Assembly: GCA_022510565.1 (NCBI GenBank)
Contig: JAFLTE010000002.1
Coordinates: 1-64,000 of the forward strand
Length of the DNA: 64,000 nt
Direction: 5' to 3'
DNA from: Lachnospiraceae bacterium
Lineage (GTDB): Bacteria; Bacillota; Clostridia; Lachnospirales; Lachnospiraceae
This document shows, piece by piece, positions 46,456 to 55,371 of the stretch. Each line of letters starts with the position of its first letter. The stretch's first letter is position 1. Position numbers and translations under genes: made by a program. The notes beneath the pieces are model-generated. The model did no database searches. It was given only the letters and a program-made list of their open reading frames with translations, and was not told where the DNA came from.

Positions 46456-49400
46456 CTATGAAAAAGCGTGTCTGCCGTTCTGCTTGTAGAACTGTCTGTC
46501 AAGTTTCTGCATGATGTTGAGAAGCTGATACCCCTCGCACTCTACCGTCAGATTGAGATTGATGTCGCCACCGCCGCCAAAACCGTTATTTCTGCTCATA
46601 ACATTCTCCAAAGCCTGTTCTATCGTAGAGAGCGGAGATACAACCTCCGTCTCCTGCGTGTTATCACCGAGGATTGCAAGATGCTGCTTCATGGTACGCG
46701 GTATTACCTGTCCAGTAGCGTAGGCGGGGATCTCTACGTTGGAGAGGGCTGCGACTACGGGGGAGACAGGTATTTGTATTCCTGTGGAGCTTATGCTGAA
46801 ATTCTTAAATGCACCGCTCACCTTATTTCCAAATGAACCAATACTGCTGGATATGCTGCTCGCTTTCTGTGAAATCCAGTCAAGCGCACTTTTCATAGTC
46901 GATTTCAAATTGTTGCATATCTTATTCCATGTCTCAGATAACCTATCCCCAAGCATGACAAAGGCATTGCGAATGTCGTTTCCCCAAAGGCTCAATGCTT
47001 CTTTCCAACTACCATCTTTGAAGGAAGCTATCATTTGCCCGATATAGGCATTATTCCAATCATCTTTAATAAACTCTCCAACCGATTTTATGCCCGCTTT
47101 TATATCTTCACCCCACAGGTTCAACGCTTCTTTCCAACTACCATCTTTGAAGGAAGCTATCATTTGCCCGATATAGGCATTATTCCAGTCTTCCTTTATG
47201 TATTCGCCAAAAGATTTTATTTTTTCCTTCATTCCTTCGATGGCTTCATCTTGTCTTTCTCCAAGAGTTACAAACGCATTGTAGATGTCGTCTCCCCACA
47301 GTTTCAAAGCATCTTTCCAGCTTCCATCAGTGAAGGAACTCTTAATCCCCTCCATCATCTCCATAAATGACGGAGTATCAACACCGAGTAGTTTCTCATT
47401 TATCCACTCGCCTATCTTCCATCCGACGACTGCAGCGGCTACAGCTGCCAATGCATAAACCAATCCGTGAAGGGCGGTCGCCAGCATACCAGCTCCTCCT
47501 GCAGCAGCGGTCGCGCCGCCGCCAACGCCAAAGAACGCCAAGAAACTTTTGATTGCAGTAAATATTCCGGCTATGCCCTTGATTGCGCTGAAACCCAACA
47601 ACGCCAACTTAAGTGCGATCAGACCTTTGGCGATCATTTCTAAAGCATTTGCAACGTCTTCGGGGCTCACAGAATCCATCCAGTCTTCCACGGTTTTTAG
47701 GAAATCCTTAAATTCCTGACTGTTTAAGAAGTCAGCAAGTGCATCAGATACTCTCTGAATAAAAAGAATCAATCCCTCTCCCACCGTCTCTGCAAACGGC
47801 TCTAGATGTTCCCAAAATTCCGCAAGATTTGCGCGTAATGACTGCCAATCAACTTTATTGTTAAAATTAATGAATACTTGCAGTAGCTCCGGCAGACCTT
47901 TTTCAATCGTCCACTTGGAAAACGGTAAAAGCACTTTTGTATAGAAATCTTCCAGTACTCCCCATATCGCATCAACGACCGGCTTGATAGAGTCCAAAAA
48001 TCGCTCAAATGCATCCAGAATAGGGTAGAAGTTTAGTTTGTCCGCCCATTCCACCGTAGCATCTGCCATGCTGCGGATATGCTGTACAATGATACCGATA
48101 ATGTCACGTATGTTACGCAGTATATTAAGTCCAACTTCGTTCTCGTTCCACGCTTCTCTGAAGTTACGTGCCAAATTACCGACAACAAGCCCAACGTCTC
48201 CAATGATATGTAAGATATTAGCCAGAATCGCCACGGTTTCATCTTCATTCCATACCGTGAGGAAATCCCTGCCGATATCCTTAACCAGCTTCCAGACTTC
48301 TTCAAGAGCATATTTCCACGAGTCCATTACGAACTGGCCCTCACGGTCCCATGCTTCTTTCAAAGGCTCAAGCAGCTTTGACAGAATATCCTTTATCCTG
48401 TCTGCAACATTGAGAATATTATCTTCAATCGGCACTTCCTCAAACATTGTGCCGCCAGTTCCTGCGTCTGCGCTTGTGCTTTTCTGCGAAGTAAGATTAT
48501 TCAGCATATCCAAAGGACTAAGCTGCTTATTCATTTCTTTTGTTTCTTCTTTTAGCGCATCGGTTGTCTGCTTGATTGCTCTGATATAGGTTTTTCTGCC
48601 GGTGATCGCGGCAAAAAACTGCCCTGCTATATTGACAAGCTGCACCATGTAATCAAGCAGCTTTTGCACATAAGGCAGCGCAACTTCCACAAACGGCGAA
48701 AATGCCGCTGCGAAAGCGTTTTTCAGCGTCAATGCGGTTGCTTTTATGCCATTAATGGAGTTTTCTAATGATTTGCTATAATCTAATAAGTTACCAAATC
48801 CCTCAGTAATGGCAGTGCGTAGCTTATTGATGAGCATATATAGACCGCTGATGCCAAAACCGTATTTCAATATGTTCTTGAGTGATAAACTTACTCCCGA
48901 AAGCCCTTTGCTTGCCGTGTTTGCGCTTTTTCCAATCTTAGAAAATACGGACTTAAAGCGTTTCGTAAAGCTATCCACAAACGAATTGAGTTTTTTCAAC
49001 CAATTTCCTATGGAATTGAGTGCCTTTTTTGCCGTCTCCCCAAGTTTTTTATAACTTTCCGTCTGTGATCCTAATAATTTTTTATAATGCTCTCCGGCTG
49101 CTGCAATAGCATTTTCCTCGTATTGAATCTGCCGGGCATAATTGGCATATTCTGCTGTATCCTTTCCGAGTGTAAAATCCTTGCCCTCTTGCACTAGCTG
49201 ACTTATCTGTGTTTTTAACTCGGCTACTTTTTGTACAGACTCTGCCTGTTTCTGTGCGATTTCACTATGTAAACTTTTTGTTTTCTCCAATTCTTGATTT
49301 ACAGACTCATATTTGGATGCAAATTTTTGATATTCTGGAGAATCAGTATTAACATTAAAATCCTTTCCTGCTTCTGACAGTCTCCGCATTTCATCTTCCG

Positions 49401-50073
49401 CATTGGATATGCTACTTTTTAAATCTTTAATTTTATGCTCTATAGCATAGTAATACTGAATCTTTCCTAACGGTCTAGGCTCTTTCGCCATTAGTTCCTG
49501 TAAAACAGATTTTGCCCTATTCAGACTATCCTCAATCCCAAGATAAGCGCCTTTATCTCCTACTGATACTGCCTGTTGCAATTCATTTTTTAGCCTTTCA
49601 ACCGCTTCTGCCGCTACCAGATATTGTTTATCAGCACCTTTTCCAATTCCTTCTCTTGCCAAGTCTTTTTGTGCTTTTATCAAACTTTCTAATTCGGTTT
49701 TGTTCCTATCTATCGCGGTTTCAAGAGTTTTGTATTCTTCAGTTGGAATCCTGACCTCTGCGCCTTTCATTTTTTCTGCAAGATCGGCGGCAGAACTAGA
49801 AAGTTTTTTTATCTTTGCATCAAGATTCGCAAATTTACTATCTTGTGCAAGCATCTTCTCCATTTCTTTTTCCGCTTTGGAGAGCTTATCTTGCAGGTCT
49901 TTAAATTCCTTTGTTGGAACTTTTTGGTCTTTTAAAGCATCCATTTTAGAGCGTAGAGAATTAATCTCTTTAGCAGACTTTTTGATCTGATATTCAAGAC
50001 TGGAAAGAGATTCTTTTGCATCTTTTGTTGTGATGTCAGTAATAATACGAATTACTCCGTCATAATGCGCCAT
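46456..50073 (-). CDS. Tail tape measure protein
   Basis: The protein has 1205 residues from the ATG at 50073 (GGAG site; the frame extends to 50109 across a terminator). Long coiled coil (about 15-380), hydrophobic helices near 400-440 and 470-510, a further hydrophobic Gly/Ala patch (GGGATAAAGGAGMLATALHG), and DWNNAYIGQMIASFKDGSWK repeats near 960-1090. It sets tail length and goes with DNA into the cell. It is the first gene of the tail module. Confidence 0.92.
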   Translation of the reverse strand: MAHYDGVIRIITDITTKDAKESLSSLEYQIKKSAKEINSLRSKMDALKDQKVPTKEFKDLQDKLSKAEKEMEKMLAQDSKFANLDAKIKKLSSSAADLAEKMKGAEVRIPTEEYKTLETAIDRNKTELESLIKAQKDLAREGIGKGADKQYLVAAEAVERLKNELQQAVSVGDKGAYLGIEDSLNRAKSVLQELMAKEPRPLGKIQYYYAIEHKIKDLKSSISNAEDEMRRLSEAGKDFNVNTDSPEYQKFASKYESVNQELEKTKSLHSEIAQKQAESVQKVAELKTQISQLVQEGKDFTLGKDTAEYANYARQIQYEENAIAAAGEHYKKLLGSQTESYKKLGETAKKALNSIGNWLKKLNSFVDSFTKRFKSVFSKIGKSANTASKGLSGVSLSLKNILKYGFGISGLYMLINKLRTAITEGFGNLLDYSKSLENSINGIKATALTLKNAFAAAFSPFVEVALPYVQKLLDYMVQLVNIAGQFFAAITGRKTYIRAIKQTTDALKEETKEMNKQLSPLDMLNNLTSQKSTSADAGTGGTMFEEVPIEDNILNVADRIKDILSKLLEPLKEAWDREGQFVMDSWKYALEEVWKLVKDIGRDFLTVWNEDETVAILANILHIIGDVGLVVGNLARNFREAWNENEVGLNILRNIRDIIGIIVQHIRSMADATVEWADKLNFYPILDAFERFLDSIKPVVDAIWGVLEDFYTKVLLPFSKWTIEKGLPELLQVFINFNNKVDWQSLRANLAEFWEHLEPFAETVGEGLILFIQRVSDALADFLNSQEFKDFLKTVEDWMDSVSPEDVANALEMIAKGLIALKLALLGFSAIKGIAGIFTAIKSFLAFFGVGGGATAAAGGAGMLATALHGLVYALAAVAAAVVGWKIGEWINEKLLGVDTPSFMEMMEGIKSSFTDGSWKDALKLWGDDIYNAFVTLGERQDEAIEGMKEKIKSFGEYIKEDWNNAYIGQMIASFKDGSWKEALNLWGEDIKAGIKSVGEFIKDDWNNAYIGQMIASFKDGSWKEALSLWGNDIRNAFVMLGDRLSETWNKICNNLKSTMKSALDWISQKASSISSSIGSFGNKVSGAFKNFSISSTGIQIPVSPVVAALSNVEIPAYATGQVIPRTMKQHLAILGDNTQETEVVSPLSTIEQALENVMSRNNGFGGGGDINLNLTVECEGYQLLNIMQKLDRQFYKQNGRHAFS
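46997..47187 (-). repeat. 129-bp repeat period inside the tape measure gene
   Basis: A 62-bp stretch (46997-47058) recurs at 47126-47187 with no difference seen. The period of 129 bp equals 43 residues (DWNNAYIGQMIASFKDGSWK core). A third, diverged copy of the protein unit lies further upstream. Confidence 0.85.
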
Positions 50074-50083
50074 AAACTGCTCC

Positions 50084-50133
50084 AAATAAAAAGAGGTGCC
50101 GGCAAACACTTATAGCGTTCACTGGCACCTCTT
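50084..50133 (-). terminator. Strong terminator just upstream of the tape measure gene
   Basis: AAGAGGTGCC and GGCACCTCTT (50091-50100 and 50124-50133) form a 10-bp stem with an inner stem, followed on the minus strand by TTTTTATTT. It stands only about 20 bp before the tape measure start and downstream of the late-promoter-like element at 50183-50219. Confidence 0.85.
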
Positions 50134-50182
50134 AGCCGTCACTCATAACCTCTTATATGAGCCAATTTATTCTGTTACTGAT

Positions 50183-50219
50183 ATTGTAATATGACGCAAG
50201 AAAATATTTGTACCATTTT
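50183..50219 (-). promoter_or_regulatory. Late-promoter-like element B (tail module)
   Basis: Minus strand: AAAATGGTACAAA (50219-50207), 18 bp, TACAAT (50188-50183). It is the nearest promoter-like sequence to the tape measure gene and matches elements A and C. Confidence 0.7.
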
Positions 50220-50292
50220 AAAACTATCATTTTAATTATATATGTAGTATAATTAAATACATAGTATGATTAGAAAACGAGGAGGAATATCG

Positions 50293-50631
50293 ATGGCACT
50301 TATTAAATGTCCTGAATGTGGGAAAGAAATTTCGGATAAAGCAGACGCTTGTCCTTACTGCGGATGTCCGTCCATTGAAACAGTGGAGGCAGAAAAAATA
50401 AAGGATTCGACAAAATTAATCATTTCTGTGTTTTTGTGTGTATTAGGGTATATATTAGCATATTTTATTAACACCGGAATATTAGTGATAATTCCGCTTG
50501 TTTTATTTATTATCTCTGTTATTTTGGGAATAAAATGCAGCAAAAAACTCTCTATCATTGTCGTAATAATATCCGGACTAGGAGTTGCATCAATCATAGC
50601 TTATTTTTTCATGGACTTACTATTGTGGTAA
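50293..50631 (+). CDS. Zinc-ribbon membrane protein (prophage cargo)
   Basis: The protein has 112 residues from the ATG at 50293 (GGAGGA site). N-terminal zinc ribbon (IKCPECGKEISDKADACPYCG), then three membrane helices. This is a common small protein in Firmicutes; function unknown. It lies on the plus strand, against the phage genes, with a TATAAT at 50248-50253 and its own terminator, which fits a gene expressed in the lysogen. Confidence 0.8.
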   Translation: MALIKCPECGKEISDKADACPYCGCPSIETVEAEKIKDSTKLIISVFLCVLGYILAYFINTGILVIIPLVLFIISVILGIKCSKKLSIIVVIISGLGVASIIAYFFMDLLLW

Positions 50632-50686
50632 ATGCACCATGTAAACAATGATTGAAAATCAACAGATTATGCCTTGATGGTAAAAG

Positions 50687-50722
50687 GAGACCTTGTAACA
50701 TTGTTTCTAAGGTCTCTTTTTA
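50687..50722. terminator. Terminator between the zinc-ribbon and SAP-domain genes
   Basis: GAGACCTT (50687-50694) pairs with AAGGTCTC (50709-50716), followed by a T run on the plus strand and an A-rich flank (AAAAG) on the other. Confidence 0.85.
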
Positions 50723-50733
50723 AGCCACGTTTT

Positions 50734-51867
50734 TTATATAAATTTCTTAATGTACTTTTCATAATTTATACGAATGTAATTTGCGTACTGTTCTGGATCA
50801 AAAGCATTGTCATATAAATCTAGTACAACATCCAACATATCATATTTCCTGAATAGGCAATATGGAAGTATTTCAGGAGTATATACCACATCTAACATCG
50901 GCTCTCTAAAATAAGGTTGGAGTTCGAGTATCCTGCCTATTATATGCGGATTAAATGTTTCTTCGGAATCTATCCTGCTTTTTGCTTTTTCAATTCCATC
51001 AAATCTTACATTGCCTATGCTAAATAAATGGTATTTTGATGCTAAGTTTGTAGAAAAATACAATGAATATAAAGCGTTTTGTAATGATAATTCGTATTTT
51101 TGATCATCATAAAGGCAATCACTCAAATCATGATAAATCATTTCTAGTTGTGAAATATAACCTTTTATTTGATAAGTATACGCCTTTTGGCTAAGCACAT
51201 GGAAAATAGTGTCATAGAATTCTCTCTTTTTACCTTGTAATAAGCGGTGTGCACAAAATTCTTGGAATGTGACGCCATATTGTTTCCTATGGAACAATAC
51301 ATAATCTTGATTTTCAGATAAAAATGCTTCTCCCTTTTCCGACCTAAAATAACGATCACACTCATTTGACAGTTTTTCTTTCATTGCGCTATCAAGATTT
51401 TCTACTATCCTATCTATCAAATCTTGCTTATTTCCATTCTTTTTTAATCCCATGCTGTCTAATATTGCCTTCAGCTCTGGAACTTTGTATAAATTCAATG
51501 CCTCTTTCGGAGTTGCTTTTCTTAAATAGTCATGCTCATAAAGCCATATATGCAATTCCCGAATATTTACAACTCCATAAAGCCTCTCAAAATACGAATA
51601 ATAGTCATTAGGCTTTATTTTTTCGCCTCTTTTTACGCTTCCACTTATAATTAAGGCAGCGCATGCTTCTACTGCCGGTTCAGAAAGATCATATCCTATA
51701 AACACTACTGTCTTGCGAAAAGTTGGTCTATGTTCTTCGTAAAATCTATCATTATAAACTGTTTCTATCCCTCTCTTGTCATCATTATTAATTTCATCAC
51801 CATTTTTTTCCGTTTCTCTAGTGCTGTCCAGTTTTAAAACATCTAGTAATTTTCGCATAAACGTCAT
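50734..51867 (-). CDS. SAP-domain protein (prophage cargo)
   Basis: The protein has 377 residues from the ATG at 51867 (GGGAGGGG site; open to 51891). A SAP-like motif, VPELKAILDSMGLKKNGNKQ followed by DLIDRIV, lies near 125-160; SAP motifs bind nucleic acid. The remaining part is helical with many Tyr and Leu. No enzyme domain recognised. Low GC compared with the structural genes around it. It may form a unit with the cyclase-like gene upstream, but the 293-bp gap holds a decayed gene. Confidence 0.65.
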   Translation of the reverse strand: MTFMRKLLDVLKLDSTRETEKNGDEINNDDKRGIETVYNDRFYEEHRPTFRKTVVFIGYDLSEPAVEACAALIISGSVKRGEKIKPNDYYSYFERLYGVVNIRELHIWLYEHDYLRKATPKEALNLYKVPELKAILDSMGLKKNGNKQDLIDRIVENLDSAMKEKLSNECDRYFRSEKGEAFLSENQDYVLFHRKQYGVTFQEFCAHRLLQGKKREFYDTIFHVLSQKAYTYQIKGYISQLEMIYHDLSDCLYDDQKYELSLQNALYSLYFSTNLASKYHLFSIGNVRFDGIEKAKSRIDSEETFNPHIIGRILELQPYFREPMLDVVYTPEILPYCLFRKYDMLDVVLDLYDNAFDPEQYANYIRINYEKYIKKFI

Positions 51868-51918
51868 ACATTTCCCCTCCCATTTCTCCATATTATACTA
51901 CAAATATAGTTTTATAAA

Positions 51919-52093
51919 CAGTGGCAATGCTGCCGTGCAGCAATCACACACAGGAAGGAGCCTATACCATAAGGACATAGCCGTTGTAATGACAAACCGC
52001 TATTTCACCCCGCAGGCCGTTGAAGAATCTGAGGCGTTGGGCGTTAAATTGTGGGATAGGGATAAGTTGAATGAAATGATTGGGAATAAATGA
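51919..52093 (+). pseudogene. C-terminal remnant of an Mrr-like restriction endonuclease
   Basis: The plus strand reads SGNAAVQQSHTGRSLYHKD, then IAVVMTNRYFTPQAVEESEA and LGVKLWDRDKLNEMI. This is the C-terminal part of the Mrr/restriction-endonuclease fold (A-V-V-x-T-N, F-T-x-Q-A, L-W-D-R-D-x-L). The catalytic D-(E/Q)xK part is missing, there is no start site, and its 5' side joins the start of the SAP gene. It is evidence of an earlier defence gene at this spot. Confidence 0.7.
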
Positions 52094-52160
52094 ATGTACG
52101 GTTGGAGTATGTCAGAATTGCGGTCCTATACATCCCTCATGAATACGGTCACTCAATATA

Positions 52161-53210
52161 TTATTCAGGAAGGTCCCGAATAAACATATTAAGAATATCA
52201 TCATCTGATCTCACACAATTTAAATCTAGATCACATACTTCAAATATAAATGATTTACTAATTAAATTACAATATCCTATTTTATTTAAAGTATTATTTG
52301 CTTTATGGCAAACCCACAAATATTTCTTAAGAAGCTTATCGTTCTTTCCAAATGTAATAATATAGCCAGTTAAATTATATAGAAATAATTGTACATATTG
52401 ATCTAGTATGCTATCCTCTTCTTCATCATTTATAAAATTGAAATATCTACTACTCTGCATGCTTTCACCACCATCATATAAATCTAGATGCCTATAATAA
52501 AATAATAAACTTTGAAAGCAATCTATATAATATTGATCATCAAAATCCTTATGTAGCGTAATCAAATCGTCATCTTCATATTTTTTCAATAGCTCATCTA
52601 TTTGTTTTGAATCCACTCTACCCTCATTATATAAGAATCCTATTACTAGTTTTGTGTAAAATTGAAACAAATTTGATATTTTTACATCTTTAGGATCATA
52701 CATTTTTCCATTAAGACTAACAGATTTGGAAATTATACGATGGATATGTTGAAAGCAATCATTTATTAAATCCAAATCAACAACGATTCGTGGATAAATT
52801 GCTATTGAGTTTTCTATCTCATATGCTTTAATCAATCCTTCCCCATAAATGAATTTATTTCCCACGTACACATTTCCGCTCGTAATTGACCCCCGAATAA
52901 AAAAACCATATACTGCTAAAAATTCATATTGTATAAGTATTAGGACGCTTACTAATTCCTTTAAATCAAGTACTAATCCAGCCTCAATACTATTTATGAC
53001 TATGGCAAAATTATCGGAAAAAGAATACACTTTCCATTTTGACACTCGATTTGAAAATTTTCTTGATTCATGGACCTGTTTTGTTATTAATTCTATACGT
53101 TCAATCAATATACTTTCAGGGACATAATTAGTTTTAACAATTTCCTGATAACCAAGAATATCAAAATATGCAATTAATGCTTTCTCAGTTTTATGTTTTT
53201 TTCGATTCAT
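52161..53210 (-). CDS. Nucleotidyl-cyclase-like protein (prophage cargo)
   Basis: The protein has 349 residues and no membrane segment. IAYFDILGYQEIV (about 13-25), VYSFSDNFAIVI (about 63-74) and FFIRGSITSGNVYVG with YGEGLIKAYEIE and PRIVVD (about 103-146) follow the order of class III cyclase motifs: first metal Asp, second metal Asp, then the strand with the Gly-rich turn. Cyclases of this fold act in Pycsar phage defence; no membrane effector gene is recognised beside it, so the role is open. Very AT-rich relative to the phage genes. Confidence 0.6.
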   Translation of the reverse strand: MNRKKHKTEKALIAYFDILGYQEIVKTNYVPESILIERIELITKQVHESRKFSNRVSKWKVYSFSDNFAIVINSIEAGLVLDLKELVSVLILIQYEFLAVYGFFIRGSITSGNVYVGNKFIYGEGLIKAYEIENSIAIYPRIVVDLDLINDCFQHIHRIISKSVSLNGKMYDPKDVKISNLFQFYTKLVIGFLYNEGRVDSKQIDELLKKYEDDDLITLHKDFDDQYYIDCFQSLLFYYRHLDLYDGGESMQSSRYFNFINDEEEDSILDQYVQLFLYNLTGYIITFGKNDKLLKKYLWVCHKANNTLNKIGYCNLISKSFIFEVCDLDLNCVRSDDDILNMFIRDLPE

Positions 53211-53382
53211 AGTGTTTTCTGTTCCTTATAAAATACTTATGTCAATTCACTTTTAAACTAACACAATAAACACTGTGCTGACATTATTCGTCCTAATGCT
53301 CAGATTAAAGATTGTGGCAAACATCCTATGTATATACGCAAATTTACTATAAGTATAGTATATTATATTTGACAGTACAAGC

Positions 53383-53412
53383 AAAAAGGATATAGCCATC
53401 ACTGCTATATCC
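53383..53412 (-). terminator. Terminator at the end of the capsid/tail-tube module
   Basis: GGATATAGC (53388-53396) and GCTATATCC (53404-53412) form a 9-bp perfect stem, followed on the minus strand by CTTTTTGCTT. It ends the operon of the tail chaperones, before the cargo genes. Confidence 0.88.
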
Positions 53413-53464
53413 CATAGTAATAATCGGAGCTTGACTGATATCTCATCTTGCAATATTTTATCGC

Positions 53465-53599
53465 CTATGTATTTGTCTTCACAATCTTCTTCGTAACTTC
53501 CAGAACAAGCACCTTTCCGTCCTTATTCCGCTTGACCTCAGCCGTATTGTCACGGTCAAGGATATCATCAATAGCCTGCATATCAACCTGATATTTCAT
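53465..53599 (-). CDS. Small phage protein, 44 residues
   Basis: Starts MKYQVDMQAIDDILDRDNT and ends VTKKIVKTNT. Its ATG overlaps the TGA of the Gp15 gene (ATGA), so it is translationally coupled. Found in the place after Gp15-type chaperone genes; function unknown. Confidence 0.7.
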   Translation of the reverse strand: MKYQVDMQAIDDILDRDNTAEVKRNKDGKVLVLEVTKKIVKTNT

Positions 53600-54192
53600 C
53601 ATAACACCTCATCTAATATCTCTCTGCGCTCTGCTTCCTGCTGCAGCTCTTCTTCAGTCTTCGGCGGCTTGATATCCACCAAATCACGGTTTTTCTGGTA
53701 GAACTCACGCTCGTGGCTCTCCAGCTTCTTGCCATGGTTCAACTTGTCGCGGATTCCGACTATGAAAGTCCAGATATCTTCCTTGTCAACGCCGTTCAAA
53801 TATCCGGACAGCGTCCACCAATGCATATATTCAACCTCACGGACTTCTTTGCCGGCAACCTTATTGACAGCAGAGAATATCATCTGCTCATCCTGCACCC
53901 AATCATAGACGGGTAATTCACGGTCTTTCTTATTCTCTTTCCCCATGGAGATAAACCATGTTATCTGCTTGGCAGCTTCATTGACATCAAAGCCGTCTCT
54001 CGCTGCCTCTTCCACATCATCAGCACAGGAGAAATCCTCAAAAAGAAGATAAATGGCCACTGTCCATTTTTCTCCCGGTTCTAATTCGGGATCCGAGAAC
54101 GCTTCAAACACTTGGAGCACATTGCGGTAGTCGGAGCGGATGGTATATTCCGCCCCGCATACCGTCAATGTCTCTGGTAATACGCCTATCAT
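53599..54192 (-). CDS. Gp15-family tail assembly protein
   Basis: The protein has 197 residues. TIRSDYRNVLQVFEAFSDPELEPGEK and the MHWWTLSGYLNGVDKED segment match the bacteriophage Gp15 family, which stands just before the tape measure gene and acts as the second tail chaperone. Overlaps the upstream gene by 4 bp. Here cargo genes separate it from the tape measure gene. Confidence 0.88.
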   Translation of the reverse strand: MIGVLPETLTVCGAEYTIRSDYRNVLQVFEAFSDPELEPGEKWTVAIYLLFEDFSCADDVEEAARDGFDVNEAAKQITWFISMGKENKKDRELPVYDWVQDEQMIFSAVNKVAGKEVREVEYMHWWTLSGYLNGVDKEDIWTFIVGIRDKLNHGKKLESHEREFYQKNRDLVDIKPPKTEEELQQEAERREILDEVL

Positions 54193-54716
54193 TTCTTATT
54201 TGCCTTAGTGGCTCTGGACGTGGGTTTCTTATGGTCCTGCGGCTGATACTTCGCCATTCGCGTCTTGCGGCTCTGCAATTTGCGGTCAAATGTTTTTTCC
54301 ACTATAGGCGTAATCTTCTCGATAAAATCAATAATACAATCCGAATCCGGCAGAAAATCGGGGATTTCCTTATAAACCTCGTCAAAATACTTTTTGATAG
54401 TACCCTCACCGAAAATCCCATCAATGATTACAACAGCTTCTTCAGAGAATTCCACATTCACTTTTGACATGGCGGAAGTTTTTTCTAAAACACTTTTAAA
54501 ATCATCCTTTCCGTCATACTGCTTTTCAATCTTATTCAACTTCTTGGGCATCTCTTCTGCCATATTCATGATCTGATTGAATCCGGCCACAAAGCGGTCA
54601 AAAAGTTTAGGGTCATCAGCTGATATGACTATATAATCTCCGGTTTCATTCAGCTCAACCTTGAGCAATTTGACGCTTTCTTCTTTTTTAATCTTTTCTG
54701 AATTCATACTTAACAT
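54189..54716 (-). CDS. Phage tail assembly chaperone (first of the pair)
   Basis: The protein has 175 residues, rich in Lys and Glu, with a C-terminal basic tail (RKTRMAKYQPQDHKKPTSRA). By position after the tail tube and before Gp15 it is the first tail chaperone. AAAGGA precedes the ATG. Coupling to Gp15 is by a 4-bp ATGA overlap and not by a slippery frameshift. Confidence 0.75.
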   Translation of the reverse strand: MLSMNSEKIKKEESVKLLKVELNETGDYIVISADDPKLFDRFVAGFNQIMNMAEEMPKKLNKIEKQYDGKDDFKSVLEKTSAMSKVNVEFSEEAVVIIDGIFGEGTIKKYFDEVYKEIPDFLPDSDCIIDFIEKITPIVEKTFDRKLQSRKTRMAKYQPQDHKKPTSRATKANKK

Positions 54717-54786
54717 CCTTTCTGAATCGGGGATGCGCCAGAAATGTACGCACCCCCGATATATTAAGTTGCCTTAATACCTCTAG

Positions 54787-55356
54787 TTACTGAGCATTAG
54801 ACTCTGCAGTGTCCTTGCTTCTTGCCTTAACCTGCGTCGATGTCTTGGTCGCCAGTACATCTGCTGACGCTCCGGCCGTGAATGTCGGAATCTTATTCTC
54901 CACGGTTACCGTGCCCTGCACTCTCGCGCCGTCCTCACTGATTGTGAACGGAAGCGAGTAACCGGCAGTAGAACCTCCGTCGTTGTCAACTACGACCATA
55001 ACAGGTACTTTGTAGCCTTTGCCGGTTGCGGTCTTCTCGCCGGTGTCCTTGACCTCGATATCCAACGTAGCAACAATCATAGTAGCCTTGATATGCTCAT
55101 CATCAACTGCCAGATTGTCCGCAATATACTGGATATGCTCATAGATTGCGTCCTCTTTACGCGCTATGTAGTCATGCGACATAGACGGCGTGTAGCCGTT
55201 GTGGTCGGTGGTTGTTTCTCCGAGCACGTTCTTTTTCTGTTCTGTGTCGGGGTTAAGGTCGATTGATAAATCGTCCATATCCTTACCAAGTACTGTGTAC
55301 TTCTCATTGTCGAATGTCAGCCACATGGCCCGACAGCCTCTTAATACTTTAGGCAT
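54787..55356 (-). CDS. Major tail tube protein
   Basis: The protein has 189 residues. MTFDNEKYTVLGKDMDDLSI-like start region, NVLGETTTDHNGYTPSMSHD and a C-terminal Ala/Thr/Ser-rich tail match phage tail-tube proteins of Firmicutes siphophages. Forms the tail tube around the tape measure. Confidence 0.85.
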   Translation of the reverse strand: MPKVLRGCRAMWLTFDNEKYTVLGKDMDDLSIDLNPDTEQKKNVLGETTTDHNGYTPSMSHDYIARKEDAIYEHIQYIADNLAVDDEHIKATMIVATLDIEVKDTGEKTATGKGYKVPVMVVVDNDGGSTAGYSLPFTISEDGARVQGTVTVENKIPTFTAGASADVLATKTSTQVKARSKDTAESNAQ

Positions 55357-55371
55357 AATTTTTTCTCCCTT

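Noticed and set aside
53253..53453. 66-codon frame on the minus strand between tail and cargo genes
   Set aside because: It runs through the 53383-53412 terminator, has no ribosome binding site and looks like AT-rich noise.
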